Positions 21,151 to 34,757 are shown, numbered from the stretch's first letter. The stretch is DNA of 64,000 bases from Stachybotrys elegans (GCA_020746835.1 JAGPNK010000001.1:1984001-2048000); one strand, 5' to 3'. The notes: a model not told the origin generated them from the letters alone. A program made the numbers and translations.

Positions 21151-24100
21151 ATGGCCGACAGCAAACTCACAGACAAGCAGGTCGCCGACCTCGCGACCAT
21201 CCTGCGCGGCGACTCGAGCCTCGACGCCAAAGTCCAATACGTCACGACCATCAAGTCCGGCATCAAGCAGCACAATGTCCCCGAGCAGAGCGTGCCCCTG
21301 CTGTTCGACGGCCTGCGCGCCGCCTCCACGGCCCAGCACGCCGTCCTCGTCAACGCCGGCTTCACCGCGCTCAACCACCTCCTGACGCGCATGTCGCGCC
21401 AGGAGCCCAAGCTGCTCTCCAAGGAGGCTGCCCGCACCCTGCCCGTCGTCATCGAGAAGCTCGGCGACCAGAAGGACAAGTTCCGCTCCCTCGCCATGCA
21501 GAGCCTCAACACCTTCTACGTCGTTGCCCCCCTCGACGTCGAGCGCTTCATCCGCAACTCGGCCATGAGCGGCAAGAACCCGAGGGCCAAGGAGGGCGCC
21601 CTGCAGTGGCTGGTTGACGTACGTATTCATTCCATGCGCAACCCTACGCGCGCGCGCCTGCACACCCGCTGACACCCCCGACTCGACTAGACACACAAAG
21701 AACATGGCCTCCAGTTCCGCAGCTATGTGCCATTGCTCATGGAGCTGCTCGAAGATGCTGACGGCATGGTACGCGACGCTGCTAAGAGCGCCGTCATCGA
21801 GCTGTTCACGTAAGTGGCCCCCAGCTCTACCTCGCTACCCTGCCTGGCTAACGGCAGGCACCACAGAAATGCACCCAACGCAGCCAAGTCCGACCTCAAG
21901 AGGCAGCTCAAGAACTTCAAGGTCCGCCCAGCCATTGAGCAGGCCATTGTCAAAGCCCTCGCGCCCACCTCGGGGCGTCCCGAGACACCTGCCGAGCCCC
22001 TCGCCGCCGCCGCTCCGACCACCCGACCAGCCCTCGCCGCCAGCGTCTCCTCGCATGTCAGCGAGCGCCCCATCACGCCGGGCGTAGAAACCCAAGCCGA
22101 GCCGATCGAACCCATGTACGTCAACACGAACCGAGAACTCGACGACATCTTCAAGGACATGGCCTGGCATTTTGAGGACAAGGAGTCGGAACAGAACTGG
22201 GTCAAGCGAGAGCAGGGCATGACGACCCTGCGGAGGCTCAATGCCGGCAATGCCCCGTCTGAATTCGCCGACACCTTCATCTCATGCTTGCGGTCTATGC
22301 TGGACGGCGTTATCAAAGCCGTCACTTCACTGCGAACGAGCTTGTCCAAGGAGGGCTGCGTATTGGTGCAGGAGGTCGCCAACACCTTTGGACCAGGGAT
22401 GGACCCCATGGTTGAGCTTCTCATGCAGACCTTTATCAAGCTGTCCGGTGGCACCAAGAAGATTAGCTCGCAGCTCGCCAACGTCACCGTCGACATCATT
22501 CTCGCCAAGGTCACCTACACCCCGCGACTCATGCAGCACGTCTGGGGCGCCTGCCAGGACAAGAACATCCAGCCCAGGCTCTACGCCGCCGGCTGGGTAA
22601 AGACGCTGATCAAGAAGGAGTCTCACCACAAGAGCCACATTGAGCACTCGGGCGGCGTGGATCTCATGGAGAAGTGTATCCGCAAGGGGCTCGCTGATGC
22701 GAACCCGGGCGTGAGGGAGAGGACAAGATCGACATACTGGGCCTTTTGGGCCGTCTGGCAATCCAGGGCCGACGCGTGAGTGCAATACCCGATTACATGG
22801 ATACGCCTTTGACAGTAATACTGACCAAGTCTAGCATCATGGCCGACCTGGACGCTACGGCACAGAAGCTTCTGAACAAGGATCCCAACAACCCCAACTC
22901 ACCTAAGAAGGCTGAGCCGGCGCCTCGTCCTGGTCTCGGATTGTCCAAGAGCACCATGTCTGCCAAGCCCAGCTTGAGAGAGACCATGATGGCCCAGAAG
23001 AAGGCCAGCATGGCGACCAGAAACCTGCCACAGCGCCCTGGGTCTGCCATGGCTCACCTCTCCCCCGTCAAAACGACCACCGCCTCCTCCTCCTCCACAT
23101 CCGCATCCGCATCAGCATCCACATCCACCGCACCCGTCAAGCCCGCCACTAGGACACGGCAGGAGCCTACCATCTCTGTTAATGCCAAAGGCATGTCGGT
23201 GGCTCCAATGCGTCCTGCGCGCAGACGACCCGAGATGGCGCCTCGTCCTGCGACTGCCGGCCCATACTCTGTGCGCGACCAGCCCTCATCTATGGAAGCG
23301 GACAGCCCAGAGGCCATTCGCCCAAGGGCCATCACTCCGAAGCCCAAGGACACAACGCCGAGACGAGCCGCACAGCGCCCTCGGCCCGGTCATGCCCCCC
23401 ACGCGAGCGAACCCAGTGTGTTATCGCCTACGATGAAGTCGTCGGTAAAAGCCGTGGAGTCGCCTCGCCTGACGCCTGCCAAACTCAAGCAATCCTTTAC
23501 CGATGGCCCCTTGAGCAGCCCATCAAGGAAGAACGAGGAGCTGACGTTGGTGGTTCCCGAGGTTGCCGATCTGAGAGCATCCCAGCAGCAGCCACACGCG
23601 CGGCCACAGCCCGAACCTGCTTCTCCAGCGGTGGAGGAAGTGTCCAAAGCCCCGTCAACACCAGCGCCGGTAGCACACGTACAGCCGGCACCAGCACCGG
23701 CACCAGTACTCAGCCTGGAGGCGGAGACTAGGGCGTCTGCAGAGCCCCTGAGGGTGTATGAGGACCCGTTTGTAGATGCCCAAACCACGCCGAGGCCGGC
23801 AGTCACCGCTCCCGTCTTGGAGGATAGGCCGGTCAACGAGGGCGCAGCTGTTCTACACACGTCCAATGGGTCAGTGCCGGCACCAGAAGGCGATGAGGCG
23901 ATTGAAAAATCTAAGAACAATTCGAGGCTACTAGAGAGTGGTATTTCCAAGATCAAGGCCAAGTCTCTAGAGGTACACGGTTTCCGCAAGCTGCAGGCCC
24001 TCATCCGCGACACGAGGACAGTCATCAACGACGAGAGCTTCGGTGCGCTGCTGATCGGCCTATTCGAATACCTGGAAGACCCCCTCGAGGGACAGGCGCC

Positions 24101-24653
24101 CGAGAAGGCCCAGGATGTCAAGGCCCAGATCCTGGCCACCATCAAGCTCCTCCTCAAGAGAGAGCGGTCAAGCTTCCAGCCACACGTATCCAAGTGCCTT
24201 GAGTCGCTGCTGCAGACGCGCAGCGCCTACGACGGCCGAGCCCACATTGTCAGCGGCCTGGAGCTGCTGGCGGACGAGCTCGTGACGCTGGGCGACGGTT
24301 CCGAGATTGTCATGGTGCTCACCAAGCGCCTGCAGGGCTACTCGGACTCAACCACCGAGGGCTGCCGCATGCTCAGCATGGGCCTCCACGTGCTCAAGGA
24401 GATGCTCGACAAGCGCGCCGACTTCGTCCCGACGGAGATGGAGCTGGGCCGCCTTGCGGGCCTCGCCAAGGACCGCCTCGAGTCGACCGACTCGGGTGTC
24501 CGCATGGACGCCGTCCAGCTGTGCGTCGCCCTGCACTCCCGCGTCGGCGACGCCACCTTCTGGGAGTCGATGGCCGGCGTCAAGGACGACCCCAAGAGCC
24601 TGCTGACGTACTACATTGTCAAGAAGCAGCGCGAGCAGGGCGTTGCTGCCTAA
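21151..24653 (+). CDS. STU1: CLASP-family microtubule-binding protein STU1
   Basis: Exons are 21151-21618, 21691-21809, 21867-22775 and 22835-24653 (introns of 72, 57 and 59 nt), giving 1,104 residues, the usual size of fungal STU1. CLASP proteins bind microtubule plus ends and promote rescue; they are needed for spindle and kinetochore microtubule stability. The N-terminal TOG-like array shows HEAT-type helices, including THKEHGLQFRSYVPLLMELL across intron 1 and LEDADGMVRDAAKSAVIELF, a classic TOG repeat. A second CLASP_N domain covers about residues 310-520. A Ser/Pro/Arg/Ala-rich linker (about 530-870) is the basic microtubule-binding region. A C-terminal helical domain (about 890-1104) starts near LLESGISKIKAKSLEVHGFR. 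All three introns join frames exactly. Confidence 0.93.
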
Positions 24654-26160
24654 GGCTCGCCAGCTGTACGAGAGAAGGCGTGTACGATTGGCAGAGTAGG
24701 GGGGGGGGGGGGGGGGGGAGAAAAGAAATTAACACGCAAGGGCGCCAGAGGGAGTCAAAAAGGAGGGTCGTACTTTTGGCGATTTAGATATCCAATTGAT
24801 ATAAATACCTTGGCAGAGTTCAGCACTGCGGGCTTGTCTGCGTTTCTTGTCATGGCCTGAGTGGCTATAGGATTAGTTTTATCGTACTTTATTGTAATGC
24901 ACTTTCAAGTAAAGCGTGGTGCCAATGCCTAGCCAGTCAGTCTGTACTACCTATTTATGAGATGTAAATTCTCGCGAGCATGGAGGCGAGCCACCGTCGT
25001 ATCGCCCCCCCCCCTCCCATCTTACCATTTTCTCTCATCCTTCCCTCACTTGAGAGCTCTACGTTGATAACCTGCATATACACATGTTCGCGTTGTAGCC
25101 ATCGGAGCCAGAGGTTTGATCCCTCCTCTTTGTTCGCGGAGCCTCCCATTCCGCAGACGCATTGTCATCTACATACGACTCGCTTCCCACATGCGAGAGG
25201 GCACGTGGTCAAGGGGCAAGCACAACAAGTATGGACCATCACTCTTGGCATGGGGGGGAGGTTGCATGCAGCGCTTGTCTGGCCTTTTGAAACTTTTTGC
25301 CTTGTTTTGTTTGCATGTTGTATGTCGGGGTTTCTCTTTTTCTACTGGCAAAAATAGTCAACCTAGATTGACACATGGTCCGTCCGCCTGTTTCCCCTCC
25401 CTTCCAAGAATGGTCCGTCCGCCCGTTTCTCCAATGCTACCCGGGCATACAGCAAGAAGAGAAGATGTAAGTAAAATGAGACATAAGAGGTCAAGAAAGT
25501 GTATCAGACAGGTATCAAGAAGCACGCCGATATTCCGCTCCATGTACCGACACGGCAGCAGCCTGATATCCATCCAGCTGATGGCTGTTCCTGCAGGTCC
25601 TCGTCCTGCTAAGGTCGTTAAGCAGGTGGGCGGCTTGATCTGTGACCGCAAAGGTACGTCCGTTTCGAATCGCAGGCAAACGCCATGCAACGTTAGGGTC
25701 AAACCATCGTTGTTTCTGGCCCCTGGCACTATCCCGCGGCAGCTGACCCGCCGGACAAGCATGGAAACCATGTGTTGTTTGTGGGTTATAATTCGTCGCA
25801 ATGCATGTGCCTTTGTCTGATCCGAGGCGGAGAAGAAGAAAGGAGAAGTATTTCGCGTATGGTGACTGGTTTCAGTCCTCGTCTTGCAATTGATCCGTTC
25901 AAGAGGCAAGACCTCGCTCCGTGGGCACACAATAATGGCTCGTGACAGACAGCGCACAAGGTATAGTCGTCATTTGGTCGGCCCTCGTTCATGGAAAGAG
26001 AGAGGGCGGCGTGAAACCGGGTGCAGACCTCAAGTCCACTACGAGGCCGATGCCCTGGCGATTGCATGATGAATGAATGTAAGAGGTGGGAGCGCACACA
26101 AGTTGGCACTATTGGTCTTTTGATATCGGAAGTCGAAGTAGTTGAACAGGCGTGACGTGC
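24654..26160. other. Intergenic region between convergent STU1 and LIM-RhoGAP
   Basis: No supported gene. A run of 20 G (24699-24718) lies 45 bases after the STU1 stop, and a run of 10 C occurs near 25005-25014. Open frames at 25116-25957 overlap on both strands and show no family signal. Confidence 0.55.
24699..24718. repeat. Homopolymer run of 20 G
   Basis: Twenty G in a row in the presumed 3' UTR of STU1. Length is prone to sequencing error. Confidence 0.85.
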
Positions 26161-29100
26161 TCACGCATCGTCGAAGATGACGTGCGTGTTCTCAATGACA
26201 AACTGAATAGCAAGGTTCTTTGAATGCATATCCGTCATTTCTCTCTCAATGTTGAGATCCCGCATGATGGTGGGAGCAAAGACGACAGCCAGATTCTTGG
26301 GCGACATCTATGATGTGGTTAGCCATCTGTAGTACATGGGGACTAATCTGTCCGGTACATACCAGGTTCTCCGACTCCCTCTGGGCAACACGGCTCAGGT
26401 GGAACATGAGAAACTCGAGACAGTCGCGGTGCCTCTGGGGCATCATCGAAAAGGTCTTGTGCAAAAACTCGCAGCGTTCACCCTCCTCGGCAATGGCTAT
26501 TGTGCAGGTTAGAAGCAAGCTCCGATTTACCGACCGTACTGCGTTGCGTGGGCATGACTTACCGTTGGACTCCAATACCCGCTCATACACTTCATAAGTC
26601 AACAAAGGGGTAGGCAGCTTTCGGAAATACTGCTTCAGCACACTTGTGACAGCAGTGATATCCAAATCCGGGTCTGAGATATCGTAGTTCTCGTTCTTGT
26701 CGAATCCTTCCTTGATCATCATCACCTGTGAGTTTCCACCCGTCTTGCGGTAGATACCCTCTTGGTCCATTCCCCTGAGCTCGACCTCCTCGATGCAGCG
26801 GGTGACGACGCTTGGGATCTGTCGACGCTCGTACTCGGTTCTCTCAGTGAGCTCGGATCCGAACAGAACCGAGGGTGGCTCTGCAGGAACCTGGGCAGAC
26901 ATGGCGCTCATGGACTTGGGGATAGGCGTCTTTTTTCCGAAAAAGCCAAATGGCTGCCTGGAGTCGTTTGCCAGCCTGTTCTGACCGTTCATGCCTGCGG
27001 CGGCTGAAGAATCAATCGCGGTGACGGTGGTGTTGTAGGGCATGCCGATGCTGTCGGCTGTCATTGTGGGCTGGCCGCGATCATTCTGGAACGCCACGAC
27101 AGCTCGGCCAACTCCCTTGGTGATGTTCTGTGCCACCGTCTTGGAACCCTTCTTCCAGTTGAACTTCTTGACTTGCCCCTTGCGCACCTGTACGACGGTG
27201 GGTCCTGTCTCTACAATGGACTCGTCGTCACCATGGAGCGTTGTGCCCGTGGTCATGCTGGCCGAGTCGAGCTGCAGGGCCGAGGCAGTCGCAGCCTTGT
27301 TCTGCTGGTAGATTCCAAGCCCGTTGGGCGACTTGATGTCACCACTGACCTGGGTTTTGAAGCGACCCTGAATCTGCTGAGCAAGATCGTTATTCATATC
27401 GGCAAGCTGGGCGTTCTTGGACGACAGCTGTTCAAACTCCATGAGCGCACGGTCTCGGTTTGCGATGGCCTGGTTCTTCTCCTCGATCAAGTGGCTGCGT
27501 TCCTCGTGGAGCTGTTCGATGGAAGCGGACATGGCCTGCTTGACACTCTCGAGCTTCTGCACAAACTCCTTGATGGCCGAGTCCTCCAATTCGCGGGGGT
27601 CGACAGGCTTCTTGGTGTCCTTGGCACGCTCGACGTACCCAGCTAGCACCTCGAGCTGGCGAATCATTATTTCAGTCTGGGTATCGAGCACAGAGACCGT
27701 CTTCCTCTTCTCGACGAGCTTCTTGTTCAGGTTCCTGAGGTCATTTTCCGTGTTAAAGTGCTTCTCCAGCTCAGCCACCCTCTGCTCCGAATTCCTCAAC
27801 TGTCTCTTCAGCAGAGCTGGGTCGTCGGCGGCGGTGACCGACACAGGGCTGCTGACGTCGAGGCTCTGGCCGTTCCGCTCCTCGATGCCAGATGTCCTTG
27901 ACCACCTGGGCGAGACCGTTGCACGAGTCGTCTCGCTAGCGCTCCTCGTATGGCTGAGTCTCCCCGTGTGCTGGCTGGATTCGATGCTATTGGTACGACC
28001 ATGGCGAACGGCGTTGGAGACGCGGCGTAGTATCGACGATGACCCCTCATCCGTGCCTAGAATCCTGGCCATGTCTTCGTCCATGTTTAGATCACCACCG
28101 CTGCTCCACCTAGGTAGCTTGGGCGATGATTTGATGGGGTCTCCTTCTTTGACCGCCAGAGACTCGACGCTCGAGGGTAGAGTCTGACTCTTGGGAGGCG
28201 GCGGCGCCGATCTGGGCTCCATGTACTTCTCGGTATTGTTTCGGCTATCCGATGCACTTGGGCGTGGAGGCGGCGGCCTGACGGGCGGCGACCCTTCATC
28301 GGATTTGCTCTGCGGTGCAGATTTTCCATTGACTTATGTCTTGGTTAGCAGAATGGAGAGGCATTCGGACATGAAAATAAGGTCATACCAGGTTTGGTCC
28401 CTCCTTGGGGCACCTCTTTGCGGGCCAATGATTTGGGCGGCTGTGGAGGGGCGGCGTATGGGGGAGAAGAGTCCAGCTCGTCATCACGCCGCCTCGAGTC
28501 CTCGGAGCCGCGTGGGGGGGTGCTGTCGTACGACCTGCCTTCGTTTTCCTTGCGCGAGCTTCCGTTGATGGTTCTTGAGTGTAGGGTATCATGTGCGTTT
28601 GTCGAAGAGGGGGAGATGGTGTCGGCTGGTGCCAGCTTCCTTGTCTTGGGCGCATCCTGTAATTTGAAGTCCTCCATGCCCATCTGGGGCTTGGTGGAAG
28701 GCGGCGGCATGTGAGCTCTGTCGCTTGCAGGAGTAGACGACTTGGAGCTGTCGATGTGGGAGGATTTGGGAGTCTTTTGCGCGGAGGCCTTGGCGTCAAA
28801 GTCCGAAGAGTACTGCCGACCCCTCTCCTGGAAGGCGATATGAGGAGTAGACGTGGTCGAGCCGCTGCGAGGATTTGAGGCTGGCTGCTGATGGCCCGAC
28901 TTGGGGACTGAAAAGTAATCCTTCTTCGCATCCGAGTTGCCATCGGAGCCCGAGCGGTGTGGCCCAGGGCTGGGATCCAAGGCTACAGGTATGAAGAAGC
29001 TGTCATTGGACTCGTTTGCGGCGGAGTCCAGACTGCCCATGATGGTGGAATTGCGGTTCTTGCGGTAGCTGGATGCGGAGGAGGAGGGCGCATCGAGCCG

Positions 29101-29983
29101 CGAGGCATCGGCCGGGCGCTCAGGAGATCGAGAGGGCCTGGAGCTGCCTCTGGACGATGCATCGGCCCCCCGCTGAGTGTTGCGGGGGCGAGGCGAGAGC
29201 TCGGTAGGAGTATCTGATTCCGGATCGACTCGCTCGTTGGAGAAGGCATTGTTGGGTATCACGTTGGGGGGCAGGGCGGGCAATGACTTTTCTGTAACCA
29301 TGGGGGATTCTTTTTCTCGGGCAGCCTTTGCGGCAGCTGCTGCTTTGGTTTTCTTTCGCCGTCGAGCCATCAGGGTTTCGTGGCAACCCATGCAGAAGAT
29401 TCCCTGCGAGGTTCGCGCATATCGGAGATTCTCAATCTTGCGCTTGCAGTTGCGGCAACGGAAGCAGGTGGCGCAGAAGGCCTGGTCGCCGGTGAGAATT
29501 GCGAGGTCTTCAATCTTGTTTCCGCAGGCGGTGCAGCTGTAGGTGCAGTTGTTGCAGATGAGGGAGCCATCGCCCAGGAGGAGGAGGTTTGCGTCGGAGT
29601 CGAGGAGGGTTCCGCAGGTGTTGCAGCGGAAACAGTCAAGGTGCCATCGGTTGCCAGCTGTCACGAATGGTTAGCTTATGATGGCTGAGGACCTTGCAGG
29701 CGACAGGAGTCTTGAGATGGCGGGAATGAGGATAGAGGCGCTCGTGAATACAAGCGCGCACCATGGCAGCGGGGTAGGTATATGTTATGTAGGGAGCCAT
29801 CGACTCACCAAGTTCGAAAGCCTTTCCTTCCTCGAGGATCTGCAGGTAGGACAAGTGTTAGTGCTTGGAGCCGGGCGAAGGCATCGTGGGCATAGGTGCG
29901 AGTCGAACCTCTCCGCAACCCTTGCAAGGGAAGACATCGTCGTCCATGGGACTCTCGGGGTACTCGTCGACGGCGGCAGCCAT
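26161..29983 (-). CDS. RGA1: LIM-domain Rho GTPase-activating protein (Rga1-type)
   Basis: Six minus-strand exons: 29983-29909, 29839-29809, 29657-28389, 28332-26563, 26496-26363 and 26307-26161, giving 1,141 residues. Introns are 69, 151, 56, 66 and 55 nt. The protein should switch off Rho/Cdc42-type GTPases at sites of polar growth. Two LIM domains lie at about residues 20-155: CKGC, HLDCFRCNTC, CNNC, then CTAC, CATCFRCRNC and CMGC supply the zinc ligands. A long Ser/Pro-rich region follows, then a coiled coil (about 620-760). The RhoGAP domain covers about 948-1135, with the arginine finger in EGIYRKTGG (near residue 984) and KQYFRKLPTPLLTYEVYERV. The last exon gives MSPKNLAVVFAPTIMRDLNI, the GAP helix carrying the conserved Asn/Pro. 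The short exons 1-2 were placed by LIM continuity. Two LIM domains favour Rga1 over the three-LIM Lrg1. Confidence 0.93.
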
Positions 29984-31065
29984 TGTGAAAGGGTCGGCCG
30001 TGGCCAGCGCAGCGTGGGGTGGTGCTCAAGGTCGTGGAAGAAGCGGTCTCGCAGCGTCGGGCTCGAGGGCTGAAAGACAAAAAAGCAGCGATGGTCGGGA
30101 GGGAGGGTTGCGTCGTCTGGTGGGACTAGGGTCTGAAGATGGCAGTCATGGAGAGAGGTGGTGGGAAACAGGGACGGTCGTTGTCGTTTCGTATCGGGTC
30201 GTTTGGCATCGACAGGGGAGGCAACTGGAGAAGGAAGAAGCTAGGAGAGGGAAGTAGGGCAGGTAGCGATCGTGGGATGAGATATGGTGTGGTGAGCGAA
30301 GAATGGAGTTGGCTCGTCGGTGGCCAACGCAATAGACAAGCGAAGGTTGAGGGGGGGCGGCTCGATTCTGCAATGCTCTCTTTCGACTGGTTGGCAGCGA
30401 ATAGGCTAGGTAGGTTAGTAGGATGTAGTAATAATAGTTGTGGTCTCAATGGTGGTGTGGTGGTGGTAATAATGGTGGAGGTGGTGGTGGCTGCTGCCAG
30501 TTCGCTTTGCTGGCCGCTGGCTGCTGGCTGCCGCTTATGGTGGTGGCCACACAGACCAGACCAGCCACGAAACGGACAGATGGGAACTGGGCGAGGGGGG
30601 TGTGGTGGTAAAGCCAGACAAGGGGCAGCAGCAAGCCAGACTCCGATGATGCAGTCAATCGTGGACAGACAGAAGGAAGGAAAGAAGAAAGAAAGAGAAG
30701 AGAAGAGATCATACATACCTAAATCAACAATATCTTGGAATTCGAACCCGTCGTTGCTTTGTTGGCCAGTCCCAGTGTGCAAGAAGAGGATGGAAGGGAA
30801 GGGGGAGGGGGAGGGGGGGTGTGGTTTTGGGATATGGATACACAAGATGGAAAAGAATGGCGGAGGGATATCCAGTGATACGTTGTAGACAAAAGAAGGT
30901 GGTGGTGGCCAGTGTAAGACAGTCGAGCCAGATATTTGGGGCGAGGAGGAAGCAGTCAAGAGGATATGTGCCCCATCCGGCTCGGAAGTGAGCAATACCC
31001 AGCAGATATCGGTCTGTCTGTTGTCGTCCGTCTGGCGGATTGTCCTGTTCCAACAACCAGTCCTT

Positions 31066-31098
31066 GGATGGATGGATGGATGGATGGATTGATTGATT
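31066..31098. repeat. GGAT/GATT tetranucleotide microsatellite
   Basis: About six GGAT copies followed by three GATT copies; intergenic. Confidence 0.85.
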
Positions 31099-32157
31099 AT
31101 GATACTGGCTGAGGAAGGGGGGTTGAGATATCAGGGCACCCATGAACTGGATGGATCCGTGGCGGGTGGACACCTAAAACATGGAACCTACTCTGTGCCT
31201 CCCCATCCCGCCCTCTGGAGAGACACAGCATTTCCTTGATGCCGGTACTTGGCAGCCCAGGAATAGATACATGGCGGCATCAGATCAACTTGGTGCCGAG
31301 ACAAGTACCGTCCCCTGCTCGCATACCCACATCGAGGTACCCAGGACCAGAGCGGCAGGGGCAAGCCTCCTTGTGGATCAGCCACTAAAATACCCCTAAG
31401 GATAGGGACTAATCCCCCTAGAAGCTGCTCGGCTGCCCTGACCCCCAGCTCGCGCGCACTGTTGCCAGATGGCCAGCTCGCACCACGACGCTGGGGAGCA
31501 CGAGCTGCGCCGTAGATCGACGATTATATCCGTGATGAGATTGATGGGACTCCGTATAGGTGCAGTTTAAATCATTCCTCCTCGCTAAGGATTGTCCACA
31601 GGGCAACTCCGGTGCCTTTGAAATACGGACAGACAAACCTACCCAGGAGACAGCCCATCCATGCCTGGTTTAGGTATGTACCTATGGGGAAATTGGGAGC
31701 AGGGCTTCTGGTCTTAGGGCGGCCACTAACATGCCTTGCCTCTACTGGGAGAAAGACTTCTAGGGGCGGGTTAGGAGGATGTGGCGACATGAAAGGTCTA
31801 TGCTAAGGCAGGAAATTACCTACCAGTCTGTCCTCTGACGCGCTGCATCCCGTCTTGCCCGTCCCCTTAATTAGCACCCGACCTCATCCTCACGTTCCTT
31901 GAGGGAATGAGTCTTTGAGATTGGAATGAATGGTCCACGCCACCCACGACGAAACATCCCCCACGATCCCAGCAATCATCCATCCATCCATCCCTCCCTC
32001 CCTCCAAAGGGGGGCTGGCCGAATTGATGTTCCCCAAAACCTGGGGTGGAAAACAGGACGGGTAAATTATTGCCGTGACACCTTTTGATGCTTCACATGC
32101 GCAGCGTGGAAATGGATTAGGTAGCGCTGACCTTGTACTCTGGTGCGCCGTCACTCA

Positions 32158-32174
32158 CCCCCCCCCCCCCCCCC
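32158..32174. repeat. Homopolymer run of 17 C
   Basis: Seventeen C followed by five T in intergenic DNA. Confidence 0.85.
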
Positions 32175-32443
32175 TTTTTCCCGCTTGATTAAATCATTCC
32201 CGTCGTCACATTCCACTCTGTTTTTCCAACACGAGGCCTCGGGCTGCACCGCCCTACCACCTGCTACACGTACAACGACAAGCCACCGCTAGCGTCCAGT
32301 AGATGTGAAGAATGCCCACGGCTAGCCTCCATAGCCTCCGTTGTCTGCTGCATCCTGCCCCGTCGCCTGTCGTCCAACAGGGAAGCCATGTGATCTGATT
32401 GTGTTCTGTCCAACGGCTCTGGTGCCGGCCTGCTTGGGTGCAT

Positions 32444-32467
32444 CGACTCGACTCGACTCGACTCGAC
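32444..32467. repeat. CGACT pentanucleotide repeat (about 5 copies)
   Basis: A perfect short tandem repeat in intergenic DNA. Confidence 0.85.
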
Positions 32468-34757
32468 ACTATCTAGTCGATGAACCCCCCTGCCCCTTTT
32501 ACCCAGTTCTGAGTCCTCGACAGCATCTTGCATCTCGTTGATTCATTCTTCAGGTACGGGTAGTACTTAATTTCACCCAACCTTGCCAAGTACCACCGCG
32601 GGTTTCTTCCAAGTCATACATGGCTATCCAACCTCCCACGGGCATTGCGTACATGGGCTTATCTATCCCTTGTGACGCATTGGGTCTTCAGCAGCACTCT
32701 ACTCCAAGCACGCCACAGGGCGACCCGGCCGGGTAATATTTACACCACCGTCTATCTGCCACAGCTCAACTCCAGATTTCTTCTCCTCCGTGCCTGGATC
32801 CAGCCGAGAAATGCTAGTCATGGTGGAGCCAAGCCTGCAGACCCAGCATATCTTTCTTTACCTTTACCCTTCTGGCCTGGGGAGCCGCACTGCGTGTGGC
32901 GTGGCATATTCGGTAAGATAGATGTGGCATCACGAGCAAGAGCGTTTATCGTCTTGTCGGTCCTTAATGTGTGACTTTGCGTGATGACGATGCGTCTTCG
33001 CGATCTTGGCCTCTTCAATACCACGGCATCATGGCTTCTTGCGGAGATGCCGCCGTTGCATTTCAGCCCAATCTTTCCAAAACTACTCGAGCCCCTGAAA
33101 GACGTGGTTCTCGACTGTAGAGGAGAGATAGATGGTGGCGTCATTAGACTGGCTGCCCCGACAATGACTCTCCTCTTTTATCGGAGAACCGTGGGAGCTT
33201 CGGGTGACTACCTAGATCAGACGACCCAAGATAGCAGAACCATCATCTCTCTCACGACAGTATGTACTCTCTCAGCCAGCAATATGCTGATCGCTACCTG
33301 TTTGTCCTGCCAAAAACGCACCAAAAAGACCAACTGGCGTGCGGGAGGTGGACGGAAGGCACGGAGGTGCCTGACTAATCCCACCCATTGAAGCCACTAG
33401 GGCTAGATCCGAAACATCCACGACGATCATCGTGGACCCCTGGCTGAAAAGCCTCGCATCCTTGATGCCTTTTCATCTTGGCTCCCTTTGACAAGACCAG
33501 GGGGGTGCCACCCACACAGCTCCGACGGACGCATCCAGAAACCCGAAACAGAGAGGAACCAGGCGGCATGGCATTGTCCGTTCCATCCTCCATGAGGCCA
33601 TTCTGTCATTTCAAAACAGCAAGCAGAAACGCCGCGCCCCCCCGATGCGTGTTTCATCCGCGCAACGTCAGCCGCGCGTGTATGTATGAAGCTGCATACA
33701 ATCCGCCCCCATCCATCCATCCATCCATCAATCCACTCGTCCATCTCCAGCTACGGGCCAACAGCCTCTCAGCTGAGACATCCCTGGTATCTCATCCTTT
33801 GAGCCTCAGGGAGGGCCTCTCTCGTCTGCATACGCGCCAGCACGCGCGTGTAGTCAAGCTCTCGAGGAAGCCAATTCGTTGGAACAGCAAGGGCGGGGTG
33901 GGGTGTTTGGAGCTTGTCGTTCCCACTTCAAATCTCGACTGCTCTGAACCCTTGGATTCCAAATTTCAAAGCTCCATCCTTGTTTAGCGGTCAAGGTCGA
34001 ATCGTTGAACCAGACAGCCCACGCGGCACTTTCCTTGTGTGATGGTGTGTCGTCTTGTTCAGCCCGTATGAGCAGAAACGACCGAGATGGTCCTGTTGTT
34101 CATCTTCCCTGTCCCCTCTAGGCCTATTTAACAAAGCTGATCGTCTCCTCCTCCTCCACCCTACGCCGCATCTGGCGCAGATCATCACTTCACCACAAGC
34201 GCCTCCGAGATAAGATAATTACCCCCCTGCCTATAGCGATGGAAACAGCAACCTCAGCTTTGATGGGCTAACGGCTTACGCCATCTTTACGGATATTCCA
34301 GACCCAGTCCTACATACCATCCTCCTTATGTGTGTAGACTGCGGGGTGTTGACGAGGGATGGAGACAGATTGTAGAGATGGCCTAAGCCAAGTACGCAAG
34401 CCTTGCGAGGTTGTCAGCCCGGTCTGGCCTGTTTCCGCAATGTCGCTAATTGTTCCGTTTTTATCATGTTCAACGGCTGTCCCAAACTATTGCAGATATG
34501 GGATACGGTACAATGCTCGTTCTGTTTCATAATCTCGCCAGTTCGCCAGTTGCCTGGCTCCCTACGCCACCAATGCCGTCTAATGCTCGCAACCAGACAT
34601 GACAAGATACTTGGATCAATCACAAGGCCTGCTGGGACGGGAGTACGTGATGGTGCATGTCCAACAATGGGTATTCTGATAACGATTTTGATCAACCATA
34701 GCAAGTCCTCCAATAAGCCAGACGCCGTCCTATGTGATTGTCCATTCGAACTTTTGT

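Larger units (their letters stand above)
29984..34757. other. Large gene-free region upstream of the LIM-RhoGAP
   Basis: About 4.8 kb with no supported gene. The first 1 kb is probably the promoter and leader of the LIM-RhoGAP. Simple repeats include GGAT/GATT (31066-31098), CATC (31977-32005 and 33711-33733), a run of 17 C (32158-32174) and CGACT (32444-32467). Open frames up to 289 codons near 30126-30995 consist of Pro/Ser/His-rich low-complexity shadows. A non-coding transcript or an upstream regulatory region is possible but unproven. Confidence 0.5.

Noticed and set aside
23390..24193. Minus-strand frame of 267 codons inside STU1
   Set aside because: Ser/Gly/Ala-rich mirror of the STU1 linker; no family signal.
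30126..30995. Minus-strand frame of 289 codons upstream of the LIM-RhoGAP
   Set aside because: Low-complexity Pro/Ser/Leu-rich sequence overlapping a plus-strand frame of similar length; no domain.
31066..32467. Short tandem repeats considered as a CRISPR-like array
   Set aside because: Units are 4-5 bases with no spacers; ordinary microsatellites in a eukaryotic genome.
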